From Mangrovibacterium lignilyticum (lineage in GTDB: Bacteria; Bacteroidota; Bacteroidia; Bacteroidales; Prolixibacteraceae), in contig NZ_WKLH01000001.1 of the NCBI RefSeq assembly GCF_010882175.1, forward strand, positions 823,464-887,463: a DNA stretch of 64,000 nt, in the 5' to 3' direction. The position numbers and the translations under genes were made by a program. The notes below the pieces were generated by a model. The model did no database searches and had not been told where the DNA came from. It worked only from the letters and a program-made list of their open reading frames with translations. Position 1 is the stretch's first letter. The number at the start of each line of letters is the position of its first letter. Below are positions 62,023-64,000 of this stretch, piece by piece.

Positions 62023-63276
62023 TTAGGGGCGAATTTGTCCGTCGCCGTCAATCAACCATTTATAGCTGGTCAATTCTTCCAGAGCCATTGGCCCGCGGGC
62101 GTGCAGCTTTTGGGTTGAAATGCCAATCTCGGCTCCCAAACCAAACTGAGCACCGTCGGTAAAGGCGGTCGATACGTTGCAATAGACCGATGAAGCATCA
62201 ACAAGCTTGCGGAACAAATCCCGCCGTTGCTCATCTTCCGTTACAATGCACTCGCTGTGTTTCGAGCTGAACGTTGCAATATGATCCAACGCCTCATCGA
62301 AAGATGAAACCGTCTTAATAGCCATTTTATAATCGAGAAACTCGGTTCCAAAACTTTCGTCTGTTGCCCATTCCAACAAGGTTGAAGGATAAGTTCCGTC
62401 CAGTGTGTTGTACGCCAGTTCGTCGGCGTAAACCACCACATTGCTTTTTGGAAGCTCACTGCAGATCTCTGGCAAATCGGCCAAACGACTTTCATGAATG
62501 ACCAAACAGTCGAGTGAATTGCAAACACTGGGGCGGCGGGTTTTCGAGTTATACACGATCTCCTTTCCTTTTGTAGTATCACCAAACTCGTCGAAATAAG
62601 TATGGCAGATCCCCGCACCGGTTTCAATCACCGGGATGGTGGCGTTCTTCCGCACAAACTCGATCAATCCTTGCGAACCACGAGGAATGATCAGGTCTAC
62701 AAAACCACGGGCGTTCAGTATTTGAGCTGTTGCTTCGCGGTCGGCCGGAAGCAAAGCCAAAGTATTTTTGTCGATGCCATGTTTCTCCAGCACCGAATGA
62801 ATCACTTTTACAATAGCTGTGTTCGAGTCAATCGCATCGCTGCCACCTTTCAGGACACAGGCATTTCCCGACTTTAAACAAAGGGAAAACACATCGAATG
62901 TAACGTTGGGGCGCGCTTCGTAAATGATTCCGATTACACCAAAAGCGACAGACACTTTCCGGATGCGCATTCCATTGGGGCGCGTAGTTTCGCTCAACAC
63001 CCGCCCAATCGGCGAAGGCAATCCAACAACATTACGGATATCGGAAGCGATTCCTTCAATACGTTCTGCTGTCAATCTCAAGCGATCGTATTTCGGGTCA
63101 TCCGGTGACATCCGTGCCAAATCTTTTTCATTTTCAGCCAATACTGCGTCTGTATTCGCAACAGCAGCATCGGCAAGATCTGTTAAAATAGCATTGATCT
63201 GATCCATTGTCAGCAGGTTGAGACTTCTGCTGGCCTTTAATGTCAGTTCTAATTGTTGTTGTACCTCCATAGTCAT
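62023..63276 (-). CDS. proA: Glutamate-5-semialdehyde dehydrogenase (gamma-glutamyl phosphate reductase)
   Basis: The 417-residue enzyme reduces gamma-glutamyl phosphate to glutamate semialdehyde for proline. The active Cys lies in [15 protein letters not shown] (near residue 250), and [16 protein letters not shown] is typical. [17 protein letters not shown] marks the NADP-binding region. Start is the ATG at 63276 or 63270 (MTMEV). It is followed after 90 bases by argF', and preceded by a strong hairpin terminator/attenuator at 63293-63320 after proB. Confidence 0.95.
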   Translation of the reverse strand: MTMEVQQQLELTLKASRSLNLLTMDQINAILTDLADAAVANTDAVLAENEKDLARMSPDDPKYDRLRLTAERIEGIASDIRNVVGLPSPIGRVLSETTRPNGMRIRKVSVAFGVIGIIYEARPNVTFDVFSLCLKSGNACVLKGGSDAIDSNTAIVKVIHSVLEKHGIDKNTLALLPADREATAQILNARGFVDLIIPRGSQGLIEFVRKNATIPVIETGAGICHTYFDEFGDTTKGKEIVYNSKTRRPSVCNSLDCLVIHESRLADLPEICSELPKSNVVVYADELAYNTLDGTYPSTLLEWATDESFGTEFLDYKMAIKTVSSFDEALDHIATFSSKHSECIVTEDEQRRDLFRKLVDASSVYCNVSTAFTDGAQFGLGAEIGISTQKLHARGPMALEELTSYKWLIDGDGQIRP

Positions 63277-63292
63277 TTTTGTAAAATTAAAA

Positions 63293-63320
63293 GTCCCCTT
63301 CCCTGGGGGAGGAAGGGGAC
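63293..63320 (-). terminator. Terminator or attenuator between proB and proA
   Basis: A perfect 10-base-pair stem with arms GTCCCCTTCC and GGAAGGGGAC and an 8-base loop lies in the proB-proA gap. On the minus strand it is followed by TTTTAATTTT, so it should stop proB transcripts. Because it ends only 17 bases before proA it could also act as a regulatory attenuator in its leader. Confidence 0.8.
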
Positions 63321-63516
63321 AACTCAGAATATCATGAATTTGTTGAAGTCAACAAAAAGGGGTTATTAGAAAAGGGTATATTGAGTTATTCTGAGCTAAA
63401 AGTATCTTTGGATTTCGTTTTTAAAACTTTCCCTGCAAAATTAATCAATGAACGATAAATTGTAACATTTCAAGTCGATTTTATTTGAATAATTAACTTG
63501 AATTGACACAAAACTT
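63321..63516. other. AT-rich gap between proB stop and the terminator
   Basis: About 196 bases with no gene. Together with the terminator it separates proB from proA by 240 bases, unusually wide for these two genes. A promoter for proA is possible here, but no clear TAnnTTTG box was identified. Confidence 0.4.
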
Positions 63517-64000
63517 TCAATCTTCAACCAAATACAAATAATCGTAGTGTACAATAGGCTTCTTATACTTGGTTCCGACCTCGGTTTCTGCTTTATCAGA
63601 GTCAAACTGAGCTTTACCCCACCCGACTAAATTATTTTGTTCGTCTACAATTTTTACAATATCACCTTTTTCAAAGGTTCCTTTAACCTGTTTCACACCA
63701 ATTAATAAAAGGCTGGTGGCCATTTCAGAATAAAGGGCTTCGCGTGCTCCCTGGTTAATCACCAATTCACCTTTCGCGAAACTATCGGAATAAGCAATCC
63801 ACTTTTTTACGTTTGAGGATTTGCGGTCTTCCGCTTTAAAGAGCGTATGTTTTACGTACTTGTCCGTTTTCAGAATATCTGTCAGAACATTATCTTTTAA
63901 TCCGCTGGCGATGTGAACCGCAATACCTTCTTTGGCTACTTTACGGGCAATCGAACTTTTCGTTAGCATTCCGCCACGACCAAAACCGGATTTTTGCATC
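63517..64000 (-). CDS. proB: Glutamate 5-kinase, C-terminal part (truncated by window edge)
   Basis: The frame runs off the right edge; about 161 residues are visible. The first part, GFGRGGMLTKSSIARKVAKEGIAVHIASG, is the conserved GxGGMxTKxxAA motif of the amino acid kinase domain in ProB. The remainder is the C-terminal PUA domain (LVINQGAREALYSEMATSLLLIGVKQVKGTFEKGDIVKIVDEQN). The Met at 63999 is internal, not a start. It makes gamma-glutamyl phosphate for proline and is probably feedback-inhibited by proline. Confidence 0.93.
   Translation of the reverse strand, partial: MQKSGFGRGGMLTKSSIARKVAKEGIAVHIASGLKDNVLTDILKTDKYVKHTLFKAEDRKSSNVKKWIAYSDSFAKGELVINQGAREALYSEMATSLLLIGVKQVKGTFEKGDIVKIVDEQNNLVGWGKAQFDSDKAETEVGTKYKKPIVHYDYLYLVED

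Overview
The window is a contiguous piece of a chromosome from a Bacteroidota (Bacteroidetes) member, most likely a free-living or marine/sediment Bacteroidales/Marinilabiliales-type organism. The evidence is a SusC/SusD polysaccharide utilisation locus (PUL) with an ECF sigma/FecR pair, a type IX secretion C-terminal domain protein, promoter boxes of the TAnnTTTG type, little Shine-Dalgarno sequence, and an ArgF' of the N-succinylornithine transcarbamylase type. No tRNA, rRNA, CRISPR array, integrase or transposase gene was seen.

Layout. (a) 1-9.3 kb, nitrogen and arginine metabolism: the N-terminal part of glutamate synthase large subunit (gltB, cut by the window edge), argH, an ArnT-like membrane glycosyltransferase, a TorF-type outer-membrane protein followed by P-II and ammonium transporter (with a large stem-loop between the porin and P-II), and an ArgE-type M20 deacylase. 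(b) 9.4-16.5 kb, arsenic island: arsR1-arsE-arsF-arsG-arsP plus a ProC-like oxidoreductase, then an acetate transporter, a globin-fold protein that contains no histidine at all, and arsR2-arsC-acr3. The two ArsR regulators have visibly different operator palindromes. (c) 16.5-18.5 kb: a higher-GC TPR protein and a probable DUF6261 protein, with an array of nearly eight 42-bp direct repeats upstream of the latter.

(d) 18.5-48.1 kb, a large PUL read almost entirely on the minus strand: ECF sigma factor, FecR, SusC (with STN signalling domain), SusD and a DUF3823 protein, then DUF4965/glutaminase-A-like, ricin-type lectin, GH127-like, GH43, GH5-like, GalM, GH92, GH125, sulfatase, GH92 and GH43. 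A GH43-like protein with altered catalytic residues lies upstream of sigma, and a GH2 enzyme closes the locus on the plus strand. GH92 plus GH125 points to alpha-mannan; GH43/GH127-type enzymes point to furanoside side chains; a sulfatase suggests sulfate esters. The natural substrate is therefore probably a decorated alpha-mannan, but this is inference from enzyme families.

(e) 48.2-60.1 kb, mostly housekeeping and small accessory genes: M16 peptidase, arginine decarboxylase speA, a T9SS cargo protein, a GNAT-nitrilase fusion, VOC, DHFR-like and GNAT proteins, a cluster of four related short palindromes (REP/BIME-like) at 57.9-58.0 kb, a secreted protein of unknown function, an exported Pcm and an unknown membrane protein. 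(f) 60.1-64 kb, arginine/proline synthesis: argB, argF' (with the Pro90 that marks succinylornithine specificity), proA and the 3' end of proB (cut by the window edge).
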